From NCBI GenBank assembly GCA_002841765.1, contig PHAV01000003.1, forward strand, positions 124,001 through 188,000: a DNA stretch of 64,000 nucleotides. Reading direction: 5' to 3'. Positions 23,382-33,421 of the stretch are shown here, piece by piece. Within the stretch, counting starts at the first letter, position 1; every line of letters starts with the position of its first letter. The notes beneath the pieces are model-generated. The model was not told the origin of the DNA and made no database searches. It was given only the letters and a program-made list of their open reading frames with translations. The stretch comes from Deltaproteobacteria bacterium HGW-Deltaproteobacteria-4. Its GTDB lineage: Bacteria; Desulfobacterota; Desulfuromonadia; Desulfuromonadales; UBA2197. The position numbers were made by a program, and so were the translations under genes.

Positions 23382-23858
23382 TTAGTCCTTTTCCAGGGCG
23401 GCGATCAGGCGCTCTTCCATCTCGCCCGGCAGATCAGAGGCGGCCGCAGCGGTCAGGGCGTAGACGGTGAACTCATCATTGCTTAGGTTGACGGTGATGG
23501 TGCCGGGGGTGAGGGTGATGGACTGTGCCAGGGTCACCCGGGCAAAGGAGCCTTTGAGGCGGGTGCGAAAGCGGACCAATTGGGGATCGATCACTTCAAG
23601 CATGCGCGGGTGCAGGACGATGTAGGCCACCTGCAGGTTGGACAGCAGGATCTGCCAGAAGAGCCAGGGGAGATAGATGATCATCCCGAGTACTTGGCTG
23701 AAACGTACTTTGAACTCCGGACCAAAGAGGAGGTCCGCCGACAGAAAGGCGATCAGTAGACAGCAGAGCAGTCCCAGGCTCAGGTGGAAGGCATCGAACA
23801 TTCCGGACATCAAGATCCAGAAACCGGCCATGACTATGAAGGTTACGACTTTATTCAT
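23382..23858 (-). CDS. mrpE: Mrp antiporter subunit E, first gene of the operon
   Basis: A 158-residue MnhE-family protein with two membrane helices followed by the cytoplasmic domain marked by LAQSITLTPGTITVNLSNDEFTVYAL. It opens the operon mrpE-F-G-DUF4040-mbhE-B-C-D and then two more pump subunits with two small genes between them. That order equals mbhA-H of archaeal membrane-bound hydrogenases. The 390-base upstream gap to treZ, on the opposite strand, must hold its promoter. Confidence 0.88.
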   Translation of the reverse strand: MNKVVTFIVMAGFWILMSGMFDAFHLSLGLLCCLLIAFLSADLLFGPEFKVRFSQVLGMIIYLPWLFWQILLSNLQVAYIVLHPRMLEVIDPQLVRFRTRLKGSFARVTLAQSITLTPGTITVNLSNDEFTVYALTAAAASDLPGEMEERLIAALEKD

Positions 23859-24250
23859 AAGTGACCACGCTGAGGAATGTAAATTAATTGGAAACGATGT
23901 TTGTTTATTTTTTGACCTGTTTAAAGGGAGCCAATTTTCGCCAGCGCCGTACCATTTATCATGCTTTTTCTTTGCGGGTCAAGAAAATCCGGTGGTTGTT
24001 TTTGCTTTTTTCATCTCCGTTCGGGCGATGTAATTTATTGTGAATAAATGTCTTCAGGATTTTATCAAACGCTATTTGTTGTATACGCTTTAGGCGGTAG
24101 GCGTGTCCTGTTGTGACCGTTCTGTGTGGGGTCGGTGATGATTTTTCGCTACGGAGTTGAAAAGAACAAAATCTCCGTTAGACTTTAATCTCCGGGAAAA
24201 AGACTTCCGTTGTTTTTTAGTTTTGTCATATAGAGCAGGAGGCTCAGTTT
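23859..24250. other. Divergent intergenic region between mrpE and treZ
   Basis: These 392 bases separate two long divergent operons, so promoters for both are expected. The part near treZ is AT-rich (TTGTTTTTTAGTTTTGTCATATAG, 24209-24232), and GGAGG at about 24239 serves treZ. I could not pick a convincing -35/-10 pair for either direction, and I see no gene, riboswitch or terminator. Confidence 0.4.
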
Positions 24251-26074
24251 ATGCGTTCCTTTTCCTTCGACATCGGCGCGACCCCGGTGCCCGGCGGCGT
24301 CAACTTTCGGGTCTGGGCTCCGGCCGCGACCTGTGTCGAGGTCGAAATACTGTCGACCGCTGGCAGGAAATTCGTTTTGCAGCGGGATGGCGACTATTTT
24401 CAGGGTGTCGTCGTTGCTGCTGTCGGCGATGACTACTGGTACTGGCTGGACAACACGCTGCGGCGGCCGGATCCGGCTTCGCGTTCGCAACCGCAGGGGG
24501 TGCATGGCCCTTCCCGCATCATCGATCCGGCTTTCCCTGAGAATGAAGGGGGATGGGCCGGCATCGCCCTTGACGCTTGCATCTTCTACGAGCTGCACAT
24601 CGGCACCTTTACTCCGGCCGGAACCTTCGACGCGGCCATCGACCGCCTTGCTTATCTTCGCGAACTCGGGGTCACGGCGCTTCAGATCATGCCGGTGGCG
24701 CAATTTCCCGGCGAACGTAACTGGGGCTACGACGGGGTCTTTCCCTTTGCACCGCAAGAGAGTTACGGTGGGCCCGCCGGTCTGAAACGTCTGGTTGCGG
24801 CCTGTCATCAACAGGGGTTAGCCGTCTTCCTGGATGTTGTCTACAACCATCTCGGCCCGGAAGGGAACTACCTGCACGCCTTCGGCCCCTACTTTACCGA
24901 CCGTTATCGCACCCCTTGGGGGGATGCGGTTAACTTTGACGGCGCGGACAGCGATGGCGTGCGCCACTACTTTATCGCCAATGCCTGTTATTGGCTGCGC
25001 GAGTACCACTTCGACGGCCTGCGCCTCGATGCGGTGCATGGCATCTTCGACTTCAGCGCCCGCCACATTCTCGACGAATTGACCGAGGCAGTGCATGCGC
25101 TGGCCGCTGAGCTCGGACGCCCGGCTTATGTCATCGCCGAAAGCGATCTCAACGATCCCCGGCTGGTCATCGATCGCCGGCACGGGGGCTACGGCCTCGA
25201 TGCCCAGTGGTGTGATGACTTCCATCATGCTCTCCGCACCCTCTTAACCGGCGACCGTTCCGGATATTTCCGCGACTTTGGTGGATTTTCCCCGCTCGTC
25301 AAGAGTTTCCGCGCCGGATTTGTGATGGCCGGCGATTATTCCTCCTATCGGCGCCGCCGCCATGGCGCCTCTTCGGCGGAGATCCCCCCCCGCCAGCTGC
25401 TGGTCTTTGCCCAGAACCATGACCAGGTGGGGAACCGCATGCGCGGCGAGCGGCTCAGTGAACATCTGTCTCCGCCGCAGCTGAAACTTGCCGCCGCCAC
25501 GGTCTTGCTTTCCCCTTACCTCCCCCTCCTCTTTATGGGCGAAGAGTACGCGGAGAGAGCTCCCTTCCCTTATTTCATCAGTCATGGTGATGCGGAGCTG
25601 GTCGCGGCGGTCCGGCAGGGACGGAATGATGAATTTCTCCAGTTTGCGTGGCAGGGTCACCCTCCCGATCCGCAGGCCGAAAGCACTTTCCTGTCGGCAA
25701 AAGTCGATCCGGAACAGCGCCGGCAGGGGGAGCAGCGGGCACTCTTCGATTTCTATGGTGAGCTGATCCGACTGCGCAAGGAGTGCCGGCCTCTTGCCAA
25801 GCTCGACCGGGAGGGGATGGAGATTGTTGCCGGCGAGGAGGAACAGCTGCTGGCCATCACCCGTAGCGCTGGCGACGAGCAGATCCTTTGTCTCTTCAAC
25901 TATAGTGAGCGGCCGCGTCTTGTCGCTCCCCCCCTGGCGATGGGGACTCTTACCCTTCTTTTCGATTCTGCCGGTGCCGTGTTGCCGGGCAGGGGCATCA
26001 CGGTCGATGCCGCCCGACCTGAAACCTTTCCGGCGCTCCCCCCCTTTGGTGTCAGCGTCTACCGAAAGGACTAG
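24251..26074 (+). CDS. treZ: Malto-oligosyltrehalose trehalohydrolase (GH13)
   Basis: TreZ cuts trehalose from the end of malto-oligosyltrehalose made by TreY. The 607-residue protein has an N-terminal beta domain (GGVNFRVWAPAATCVEVEI), then the GH13 barrel with NWGYDGVFPF, FLDVVYNHLGPEGNY, the nucleophile D260 in GLRLDAVH, the acid E297 in VIAESDLND and H390-D391 in FAQNHDQVGNR. Length is normal for the family. The start has AGGAGG upstream. It leads a seven-gene plus-strand operon of glucan/trehalose enzymes; the partner TreY is two genes downstream. Confidence 0.93.
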   Translation: MRSFSFDIGATPVPGGVNFRVWAPAATCVEVEILSTAGRKFVLQRDGDYFQGVVVAAVGDDYWYWLDNTLRRPDPASRSQPQGVHGPSRIIDPAFPENEGGWAGIALDACIFYELHIGTFTPAGTFDAAIDRLAYLRELGVTALQIMPVAQFPGERNWGYDGVFPFAPQESYGGPAGLKRLVAACHQQGLAVFLDVVYNHLGPEGNYLHAFGPYFTDRYRTPWGDAVNFDGADSDGVRHYFIANACYWLREYHFDGLRLDAVHGIFDFSARHILDELTEAVHALAAELGRPAYVIAESDLNDPRLVIDRRHGGYGLDAQWCDDFHHALRTLLTGDRSGYFRDFGGFSPLVKSFRAGFVMAGDYSSYRRRRHGASSAEIPPRQLLVFAQNHDQVGNRMRGERLSEHLSPPQLKLAAATVLLSPYLPLLFMGEEYAERAPFPYFISHGDAELVAAVRQGRNDEFLQFAWQGHPPDPQAESTFLSAKVDPEQRRQGEQRALFDFYGELIRLRKECRPLAKLDREGMEIVAGEEEQLLAITRSAGDEQILCLFNYSERPRLVAPPLAMGTLTLLFDSAGAVLPGRGITVDAARPETFPALPPFGVSVYRKD

Positions 26075-26077
26075 ATT

Positions 26078-28531
26078 ATGGAACGATTCCTCTGCATCCA
26101 TGGCCACTTTTATCAGCCCCCCCGCGAGAACCCCTGGCTGGAGGCGATTGAAATCCAGGATTCGGCTTATCCTTATCATGACTGGAATGAGCGGATCACC
26201 GCTGAGTGCTATGCCCCCAATACCGCGTCCCGCACCCTTGATCATGAAGGGCGGATCCGGGGGATCATCAATAACTATGCTTCGATCAGCTTCAACTTCG
26301 GTGCGACCCTCCTTTCCTGGATGGAAAAGTTTGCGCCCGCAACCTATCAGGCGATTCTCGCCGCCGACCGGCAGAGCCGCCACTGGCGTTCCGGGCATGG
26401 CGCTGCCCTGGCCCAGGTCTACAACCACATCATTATGCCTCTCGCCAGCCGGCGCGACAAAGAGACACAGGTGCGCTGGGGGATCAAGGATTTTGAAGCG
26501 CGCTTTCAACGCTTCCCCGAAGGGATGTGGCTGGCGGAGACCGCCGTCGATACAGAGACTCTCGAGGTGCTGGCCGCTGCGGAGATCCGTTTCACGATCC
26601 TTGCTCCGCATCAGGCAGCGGCGGTGCGCAAGATCGGCAGCGGCAAATGGCAGGAGGTCAACGGCGCCCGCATCGACCCTTCCCAGGCCTACCTCTGCCG
26701 TCTCCCCTCCGGGCGGAGCATCACCCTCTTCTTCTACGATGGACCGATCTCACAGGCCGTCGCCTTCGAGAAGCTGCTGAGCAGCGGTGAACAATTTGCC
26801 GCCCGGCTGTTGACCGGCTTTGCAGCCCAGCGCAAACATTCCCAACTCGTCCACATCGCCACCGATGGCGAGACCTACGGCCATCATCACCGCTTCGGCG
26901 AGATGGCGCTCGGCCATGCCCTGCATCATATCAAAACTAATAATTTGGCGCGGCTGACCAACTACGGCGAGTATCTGGAGCTGAATCCTCCCACCATGGA
27001 GGTCCAGATTGTCGAAAAGAGCTCCTGGAGCTGCAGTCACGGTGTCGAGCGCTGGCGTCGTCATTGCGGATGCAACTCGGGGGGGGGCAGTGGCTGGAAC
27101 CAGCAGTGGCGGCAGCCGTTGCGCGAGGCCCTCGACTGGCTCGGCGGTGAACTGGCCGATGCTTATGAACGGGGAGCAGCCGGGGTGCTGAAGGAGCCCT
27201 GGAAGGCGCGGGATGATTATATTGACGTCATATTGAACCGCTCCCCGGAGAATGTTGCCGCCTTTTTGCAGCGGCATATGCCGCCGTCTCTGGGAGAAGA
27301 AGCTGCGGTCGACGCCCTTTGTCTGCTTGAGATGCAGCGCCACGCCCTGCTCATGTTCACCAGCTGCGGCTGGTTTTTTGATGAACTCTCGGGGCTGGAA
27401 ACAGTGCAGATCATCCAGTATGCCGGCCGGGCCATCCAGTTGGCCGGGAAGTACTCGTCACAGCCGATCGAAGGCCCCTTTCTGAACCGGCTGGCGCTGG
27501 CTAAAAGCAACCTGCGTGTCCATGGGGACGGAGCGAAGATCTACAAGAAATCGATCAAGCCGGCGATGATCGACTTGATCAAGGTCGGGGCACACTACGC
27601 CGTCAGCTCGGTCTTTGAGGAGTACAGCAAGGAGACCGGCATCTTCAGTTATCATACCTTGCGGGAGGACTTCCTCCTTATCTCCGCCGGAGAGATGCGA
27701 CTGGCGATCGGCAGGGTCTTCATCCGCTCGACCATCACTCATCAGGCCGACCGGATCAGTTTCTGTACCCTCTATCACGGCGGTCATGCCCTGAACAGCG
27801 GTGTCCGGTCCTTCCTTGGTGAAAGAGCTTATCTGGGCATGAAGAGGGAGATCGTCGCTGCCTTCAATGACGGTGATGTCGCCAAGATCATCCGGCGGAT
27901 GGACGGTCATTTCGGCCGGCACAGTTACTCCCTGCGCAACCTTTTTCGCGATGAGCAGCGGCAGATCCTTAAGCACATCATTGCTGCAACCTTGCAGGAG
28001 TTTGAAATAAAATTCAGCGATCTCTACGACAAAAGCCGCAGCCTCGCCGGGTTTTTGCGCGAAACCGGTATGCCGGTACCGCACCGTTTTATGACCACGG
28101 CCGAGACCTCCCTGAATTTGCAACTGCAAAAGCTCTTCACCGCCGAGGCTGTCGACATGACAAGGCTGCAGGAGACAATCGACGAGATCGGCATCTGGAA
28201 GGTCGGCGTCGACAAGGTGGCCCTGGAGTTTATCGTTCGCCGTCGATTGGAGAGGGCCATGGATGCCCTGCAGGAAGAGCCGGAGAGCCCACAACGCCAG
28301 ACGGATGTGAGTCAATTGCTAGAGGCGATTGCGCACCTCTCCATCGAGGTGAATCTCTGGGAGGTGCAGAACCAGTACTGGGATTTAATCCGTTCCCGCG
28401 GCATCGACTTCAGCCCTCACGCCGGAGAGACCGCGAGGCCTGGTACCGCCGGGGTTGAATTCCTCCGCAAACTCGGGGGACTGCTCCATTTTAATGTCGG
28501 GGTAGATCTGACATCCAGGGGAGAGCTATGA
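26078..28531 (+). CDS. Glycoside hydrolase family 57 protein with DUF3536
   Basis: An 817-residue cytoplasmic alpha-glucan enzyme candidate. The N-terminus MERFLCIHGHFYQPPREN is the GH57 opening, followed by FGATLLSWMEK and EGMWLAETAVDTETLEVLA, whose Glu is the likely nucleophile, and HIATDGETYGHHHRFGEMAL further on. The C-terminal half is the DUF3536 region. Members are annotated as amylase-like or branching-type, so the exact reaction is not certain. It lies 3 bases after treZ and overlaps treY by 4, which suggests it processes the same glucan. No signal peptide is visible. Confidence 0.85.
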   Translation: MERFLCIHGHFYQPPRENPWLEAIEIQDSAYPYHDWNERITAECYAPNTASRTLDHEGRIRGIINNYASISFNFGATLLSWMEKFAPATYQAILAADRQSRHWRSGHGAALAQVYNHIIMPLASRRDKETQVRWGIKDFEARFQRFPEGMWLAETAVDTETLEVLAAAEIRFTILAPHQAAAVRKIGSGKWQEVNGARIDPSQAYLCRLPSGRSITLFFYDGPISQAVAFEKLLSSGEQFAARLLTGFAAQRKHSQLVHIATDGETYGHHHRFGEMALGHALHHIKTNNLARLTNYGEYLELNPPTMEVQIVEKSSWSCSHGVERWRRHCGCNSGGGSGWNQQWRQPLREALDWLGGELADAYERGAAGVLKEPWKARDDYIDVILNRSPENVAAFLQRHMPPSLGEEAAVDALCLLEMQRHALLMFTSCGWFFDELSGLETVQIIQYAGRAIQLAGKYSSQPIEGPFLNRLALAKSNLRVHGDGAKIYKKSIKPAMIDLIKVGAHYAVSSVFEEYSKETGIFSYHTLREDFLLISAGEMRLAIGRVFIRSTITHQADRISFCTLYHGGHALNSGVRSFLGERAYLGMKREIVAAFNDGDVAKIIRRMDGHFGRHSYSLRNLFRDEQRQILKHIIAATLQEFEIKFSDLYDKSRSLAGFLRETGMPVPHRFMTTAETSLNLQLQKLFTAEAVDMTRLQETIDEIGIWKVGVDKVALEFIVRRRLERAMDALQEEPESPQRQTDVSQLLEAIAHLSIEVNLWEVQNQYWDLIRSRGIDFSPHAGETARPGTAGVEFLRKLGGLLHFNVGVDLTSRGEL

Positions 28532-31500
28532 ATGGTCAGGGTCTAAGGATACCGGTCTCAACCTACCGGCTGCAGTTCAATGCTGATTTTCGCTTCAGCG
28601 ATGCGCAGCAGATCATCCCCTATCTGCATGCCCTCGGGATCAGCGATCTCTACGCTTCCCCCTACTTCAAAGCGCGGACAGGGAGCCAGCACGGTTACGA
28701 TATTCTTGACCAGAACAGCCTTAATCCCGAGATCGGCAGCCCCGATGAGTACGAAGCGCTGGTCGCCACGCTGCATCGCTTTGATATGGGACAGATTCTC
28801 GATATCGTCCCTAACCACATGTGTATCGAAGGGCAGAATGACTTCTGGCTCGACGTCCTCGAGAATGGCCCAAGTTCCCCCTATGCGAACTTCTTCGATA
28901 TCGATTGGCACCCGGTCAAGCAGGAGTTGGAAAACAAAATTCTCATCCCCATCCTCGGCGAGCAGTACGGAACCATCCTCGAAAACGGCGAGCTGCATCT
29001 GGCTTTTGAAGAAGGATCTTTCTTCGTTTACTACTTTGAACACAAATTTCCGATAATCCCCAAGTCCTACAGCAATGTCCTGACCCTGGAACTCGATGCT
29101 TTGGAGGCGGAGCTGTCGAGCGATGTCCACGAGTTTCAGGAGCTGATGAGCATCGTCACCGCCCTCAAGCACCTCCCCCCCACCACCGAACAGCTTCCCG
29201 AGCGCATCACGGAGCGCTACCGGGAGAAGGAGGTCGTCAAGCGGCGGCTCTGGACCCTGTATCAGGAGAGTAGCGTCATCAGGGCTTTTATTGACGGCAA
29301 TGTCATCGCCTTCAACGGCAGTAAGGGTGATCCCCGCACTTTCGATCTCCTCGACGCTCTCCTCGGCGAGCAGGTCTATCGCATCTCCCACTGGCGAGTC
29401 GCCACCGAGGAGATCAACTACCGCCGCTTCTTCGACATCAACTCCCTCGGCGCCATTCGCGTCGAGGATCCGGTCGTCTTCGCTGCGACCCATCGCCTGG
29501 TCTTCGATCTGATTGCAAGCGGCAAGATCAACGGCCTGCGGATTGACCATGCCGATGGTCTGTGCGATCCGGAAGACTATATCAAGCGGCTGCAATCGAG
29601 CTGTTTTCTGCACCTCTATGGCGAGACCACCGGCGCTGAGAGCAAAGAGGAGGAGGCCACGATTCGCGGGAGGTATGGGCAAATTCTGGCCGGCGACCCT
29701 GCTTACAAGCCTTTTTACATCCTCGGCGAAAAGATCCTGCTGAAATCCGAGAAGCTGCCGGAGAGCTGGCCGGTCTATGGGACGACCGGTTACGATTTTG
29801 CCAACCAGGTCAATGGCCTCTTCGTCGAGACCGGCCAGGCCAAAGTCTTTGAACGACTCTACAGCCGCTTTGTTCAGCAGCGCATCGACTTCCCTAGTGT
29901 AGCCTACGAGTGCAAAAAACTGGTCATGCAGGTCACCATGTCGAGTGAGATCAATACCCTTGGCCACTATTTGAACCGGATCTCCGAACAGAACCGTCAT
30001 ACCCGCGACTTCACCCTCAACAGTCTGATCAAGTCGATCATCGAGGTGATCGCCTGTTTTCCCGTCTACCGGACCTACATCAACAACTACGAGGTCGCGG
30101 AGCGGGATCGCCTTTACATCGAGTCGTCGGTCAGTCGGGCCAAACGTCAGAATCCGGCGATCAGCGCCTCGGTCTTCGATTTCATCCGCGATGTCCTCCT
30201 GTTGCGCTTCCCGGAGACGATGAATGAGGACTACCGGCAGGTCTGGCTCGATTTCGTCAAGCGTTTTCAACAGATCACCGGCCCGGTCATGGCCAAAGGG
30301 GTCGAGGATACCGCCTTTTACGTTTGCAATCGCCTCCTCTCCCTCAACGAGGTCGGCGGCAGTCCGGAGCGCTTCGGCATAACCGTCGAGACCTTTCACG
30401 GGCAGAATATCGAACGCAGCAAGAGTCGTCCCTTGGCGATGCTCGCCTCCTCGACCCATGACACCAAGCGGAGCGAGGATGTGCGGGCGCGGATCAACGT
30501 CCTCACCGAGATGCCGGAGCTGTGGCGGGAAGGGCTTTACCGCTGGAGCCGGCATAACCGTAAACTCAAGGAGATGATCGACGGCAAGCTGGTGCCGGGA
30601 CGCAATGAAGAATACTTTCTTTACCAGACCCTGATCGGCACCTGGCCCTTCTGCCCTCCGGATGATCCGGAATTCGCAGGTTTCCGCACCCGCATGAAGG
30701 ACTATATGCTCAAGGCTCTGCGCGAAGCCAAGGTCAACACCAGCTGGATCAGCCCCAATCTTCCCTATGAAGAGGCGCTCCTGACCTTTATCGACAGGAT
30801 ACTGAAAGTCTCCAGAAAGAATAAATTCCTAACGGATTTTTCCTCCTTTCAGCGCCTGACCGCTGCCTGCGGCATCTTCAATGGATTGGCGCAGACCCTC
30901 CTCAAGATCTGCTCGCCGGGGATCCCTGATGTCTATCAGGGGAACGAATTGTGGGATTTCAGCCTTGTCGACCCCGACAATCGCCGTTTTGTCGATTATG
31001 CTTTACGAAGAAGGCTCCTTGATGAGTTGCTGCGCAAAGAAGAAGAGGAAGGCCCCCTGGCCACAGCCCGGGATGTCGTTGCCAGCCGCCGCGACGGCCG
31101 TATCAAGCTGCACCTGACCTGCAAGGCCCTCAATTTTCGCCGTGCCAACCGTGAGCTCTTTGAAACGGGGCGCTATCTGCCGCTCGTCGTGGAGGGTCCG
31201 TGCCAGGATCATGTCTGTGCCTTTGAGCGCGCCTCGAGCGATAGCGCTTTTCTGGTGGTGGTCCCCCTCTGTTGCAGTCATTTACTGGCCGACGAGCAAG
31301 GCCTTCCCCTCGGAGAAAAGATTTGGCAGGGAACGCAAATCCTCCTTTCCCCCGAGAGTTCTGCCGCCAGCTACCGAAACCTCCTCACCGGCGAGATCCT
31401 CCATGCCGTAGATGGGGAGGGGGGGTGGAACCTGCTTTTGGCTGAAGTCCTCGCCAATTATCCGGTGGCCTTGCTCGAACGGCTTGATCGCAGCCCCTGA
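28528..31500 (+). CDS. treY: Malto-oligosyltrehalose synthase (GH13)
   Basis: TreY turns the reducing-end alpha-1,4 bond of a maltodextrin into the alpha,alpha-1,1 bond of trehalose. The 990-residue protein begins with the family opening [19 protein letters not shown] and [18 protein letters not shown]. Catalytic residues: D340 in [11 protein letters not shown]401 in ILGEKIL and H644-D645 in [11 protein letters not shown]. The length is above the common 700-950 range. Its ATG overlaps the stop of the GH57 gene (ATGA). TreZ, the next enzyme in the path, is in the same operon. Confidence 0.93.
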   Translation: MNGQGLRIPVSTYRLQFNADFRFSDAQQIIPYLHALGISDLYASPYFKARTGSQHGYDILDQNSLNPEIGSPDEYEALVATLHRFDMGQILDIVPNHMCIEGQNDFWLDVLENGPSSPYANFFDIDWHPVKQELENKILIPILGEQYGTILENGELHLAFEEGSFFVYYFEHKFPIIPKSYSNVLTLELDALEAELSSDVHEFQELMSIVTALKHLPPTTEQLPERITERYREKEVVKRRLWTLYQESSVIRAFIDGNVIAFNGSKGDPRTFDLLDALLGEQVYRISHWRVATEEINYRRFFDINSLGAIRVEDPVVFAATHRLVFDLIASGKINGLRIDHADGLCDPEDYIKRLQSSCFLHLYGETTGAESKEEEATIRGRYGQILAGDPAYKPFYILGEKILLKSEKLPESWPVYGTTGYDFANQVNGLFVETGQAKVFERLYSRFVQQRIDFPSVAYECKKLVMQVTMSSEINTLGHYLNRISEQNRHTRDFTLNSLIKSIIEVIACFPVYRTYINNYEVAERDRLYIESSVSRAKRQNPAISASVFDFIRDVLLLRFPETMNEDYRQVWLDFVKRFQQITGPVMAKGVEDTAFYVCNRLLSLNEVGGSPERFGITVETFHGQNIERSKSRPLAMLASSTHDTKRSEDVRARINVLTEMPELWREGLYRWSRHNRKLKEMIDGKLVPGRNEEYFLYQTLIGTWPFCPPDDPEFAGFRTRMKDYMLKALREAKVNTSWISPNLPYEEALLTFIDRILKVSRKNKFLTDFSSFQRLTAACGIFNGLAQTLLKICSPGIPDVYQGNELWDFSLVDPDNRRFVDYALRRRLLDELLRKEEEEGPLATARDVVASRRDGRIKLHLTCKALNFRRANRELFETGRYLPLVVEGPCQDHVCAFERASSDSAFLVVVPLCCSHLLADEQGLPLGEKIWQGTQILLSPESSAASYRNLLTGEILHAVDGEGGWNLLLAEVLANYPVALLERLDRSP

Positions 31501-31522
31501 CAAAGTGAAAGGAGACGTCGCG

Positions 31523-33421
31523 GTGTTGACGGAACACGATATCTATCTCTTCAAGGAAGGGACCCATTCCCGGCTGCACGAAAAGTTCGGCTGCCAGCTG
31601 GTCGAGTACGACGGTGCTGGAGGCGCGCATTTCTCGGTGTGGGCGCCCAACGCCCGGCGTGTCTCGGTGGTCGGTGATTGGAACGGCTGGAAAAGGGGGG
31701 CCCATCCGCTCCGGATGCGGGAAGACGGTTCGGGGATCTGGTCCGGATTTGTGCCGGGTGTCAGTCAGGGGCAGGCCTACAAATATTTCATCACCTCCCG
31801 CCAGGGCGGTTATCAGGTGGAGAAGGCCGACCCCTTCGCTTTTTGTGCCGAAGCGCCGCCGCGAACCGGTTCCCGCGCCTGGAGGTTCAACTACGAATGG
31901 AACGATGCGGCGTGGATGGCGACGCGGAGCAGCGCCAATGCCCTCGATGCGCCGCTGTCGATCTATGAAGTGCATCTCGGCTCGTGGCGGCGGGTGCCCG
32001 AGGAGGCCAACCGTTTTCTCAACTATCGTGAGATTGCGCAACCCCTCGCCGAGTATGTGCGCGAAATGGGATTCACCCATGTTGAACTGATGCCAGTCAC
32101 CGAACACCCCTTTTTCGGTTCCTGGGGGTATCAGACCACCGGCTACTTTGCCCCGACGGCCCGTTACGGTGATCCGGAAGATTTCATGCACCTCGTCGAT
32201 ACCCTGCACCAGCACGGCATCGGTGTCATCCTCGACTGGGTCCCGTCGCATTTCCCCAGCGACGAACACGGGCTGGTCTACTTCGACGGCACCGCCCTTT
32301 ATGAACACGCCGATCCGAAACAGGGCTTTCACCCGGAATGGACCAGCCAGGTCTTCAATTACGGCCGCAACGAAGTGGGCGGTTTTCTGATTTCCAGCGC
32401 TTTGTTCTGGCTGGATCGTTATCACGTCGATGGGCTGCGCGTCGATGGTGTCGCCTCGATGCTTTATCTCGATTATGGCCGTCAGCCTGACGAGTGGGTG
32501 CCGAACCGTTACGGCGGCCGGGAGAACATCGAGGCCGTCGAGTTCCTGCGCCTGCTCAACCAGGCGGTCTATCGCGAACATCCCGACGTGCAGACCATGG
32601 CCGAGGAATCGACCTCCTGGCCGATGGTGTCACGGCCGGTCTATCTCGGCGGCCTCGGCTTCGGGCTGAAGTGGAATATGGGCTGGATGCACGACGCCCT
32701 CAAGTACATGAGCCAGGATCCGATCCACCGCAAGTATCACCATAGCCAACTCACTTTTTCGATCTGGTACGCCTTTTTCGAGAATTTCCTCCTTCCCCTC
32801 TCGCACGATGAAGTCGTCTACGGGAAAGGCTCACTGCTCAACAAGATGCCGGGCGATCCCTGGCGTCAGTTCGCCAATCTGCGTTTGCTCTACGGTTATA
32901 TGTGGGGGCACCCTGGCAAGAAACTCCTCTTTATGGGGTGTGAATTCGGCCAGCGCAGCGAATGGACGCACGAAGGGAGCCTGGAGTGGCATCTGCTCCA
33001 GACTCCCGAGCACGCCGGTCTGCAGCGCTGGGTGAGCGATCTGAACCGGCTTTACCGCGCCGAACCCGCCCTTTATCAACGCGATTTTGACCAGTCCGGT
33101 TTTGCCTGGGTGGATTGCAATGACAGCGAACAGAGTGTCTTGACCTTCCTGCGCCTGCCGCAAGGGGAAGGCGCGCCGATCCTCGTGGTCTGCAACTTCA
33201 CGCCCATTCCGCGTACCAACTATATTGTCGGGGTTCCGGACGGTGGGTATTGGCGAGAAATTGCCAACAGCGATGCGCCGCTCTACGGCGGCAGCGGCAT
33301 CGGCAACCTTGGCGGCGTCGAGGCGGCGCCGGTCGCGGTGCAAGGTCGCTACCACTCCCTGGTGCTGACGCTGCCGCCCCTTGCCATCCTCATGTTCAAG
33401 AAGGAGGGGACAGATGACTGA
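31523..33421 (+). CDS. glgB: 1,4-alpha-glucan branching enzyme, short form
   Basis: GlgB introduces alpha-1,6 branches into linear glucan. The frame is open further upstream, but GTG 31523 after GGAG (8 bases) gives the normal start of the short form, [18 protein letters not shown]. The CBM48 domain ([20 protein letters not shown]) is followed by the GH13 barrel with nucleophile D308 in [11 protein letters not shown], acid in AEEST (361-362) and [15 protein letters not shown]. At 632 residues it lacks the extra N1 domain of the E. coli enzyme (728). It starts 22 bases after treY and overlaps glgE by 8 bases. It should branch the linear chains made by GlgE. Confidence 0.93.
   Translation: MLTEHDIYLFKEGTHSRLHEKFGCQLVEYDGAGGAHFSVWAPNARRVSVVGDWNGWKRGAHPLRMREDGSGIWSGFVPGVSQGQAYKYFITSRQGGYQVEKADPFAFCAEAPPRTGSRAWRFNYEWNDAAWMATRSSANALDAPLSIYEVHLGSWRRVPEEANRFLNYREIAQPLAEYVREMGFTHVELMPVTEHPFFGSWGYQTTGYFAPTARYGDPEDFMHLVDTLHQHGIGVILDWVPSHFPSDEHGLVYFDGTALYEHADPKQGFHPEWTSQVFNYGRNEVGGFLISSALFWLDRYHVDGLRVDGVASMLYLDYGRQPDEWVPNRYGGRENIEAVEFLRLLNQAVYREHPDVQTMAEESTSWPMVSRPVYLGGLGFGLKWNMGWMHDALKYMSQDPIHRKYHHSQLTFSIWYAFFENFLLPLSHDEVVYGKGSLLNKMPGDPWRQFANLRLLYGYMWGHPGKKLLFMGCEFGQRSEWTHEGSLEWHLLQTPEHAGLQRWVSDLNRLYRAEPALYQRDFDQSGFAWVDCNDSEQSVLTFLRLPQGEGAPILVVCNFTPIPRTNYIVGVPDGGYWREIANSDAPLYGGSGIGNLGGVEAAPVAVQGRYHSLVLTLPPLAILMFKKEGTDD

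Noticed and set aside
28558-30555. 665-codon open frame on the minus strand
   Set aside because: Antisense of treY; composition is that of a shadow frame and no start signal fits.
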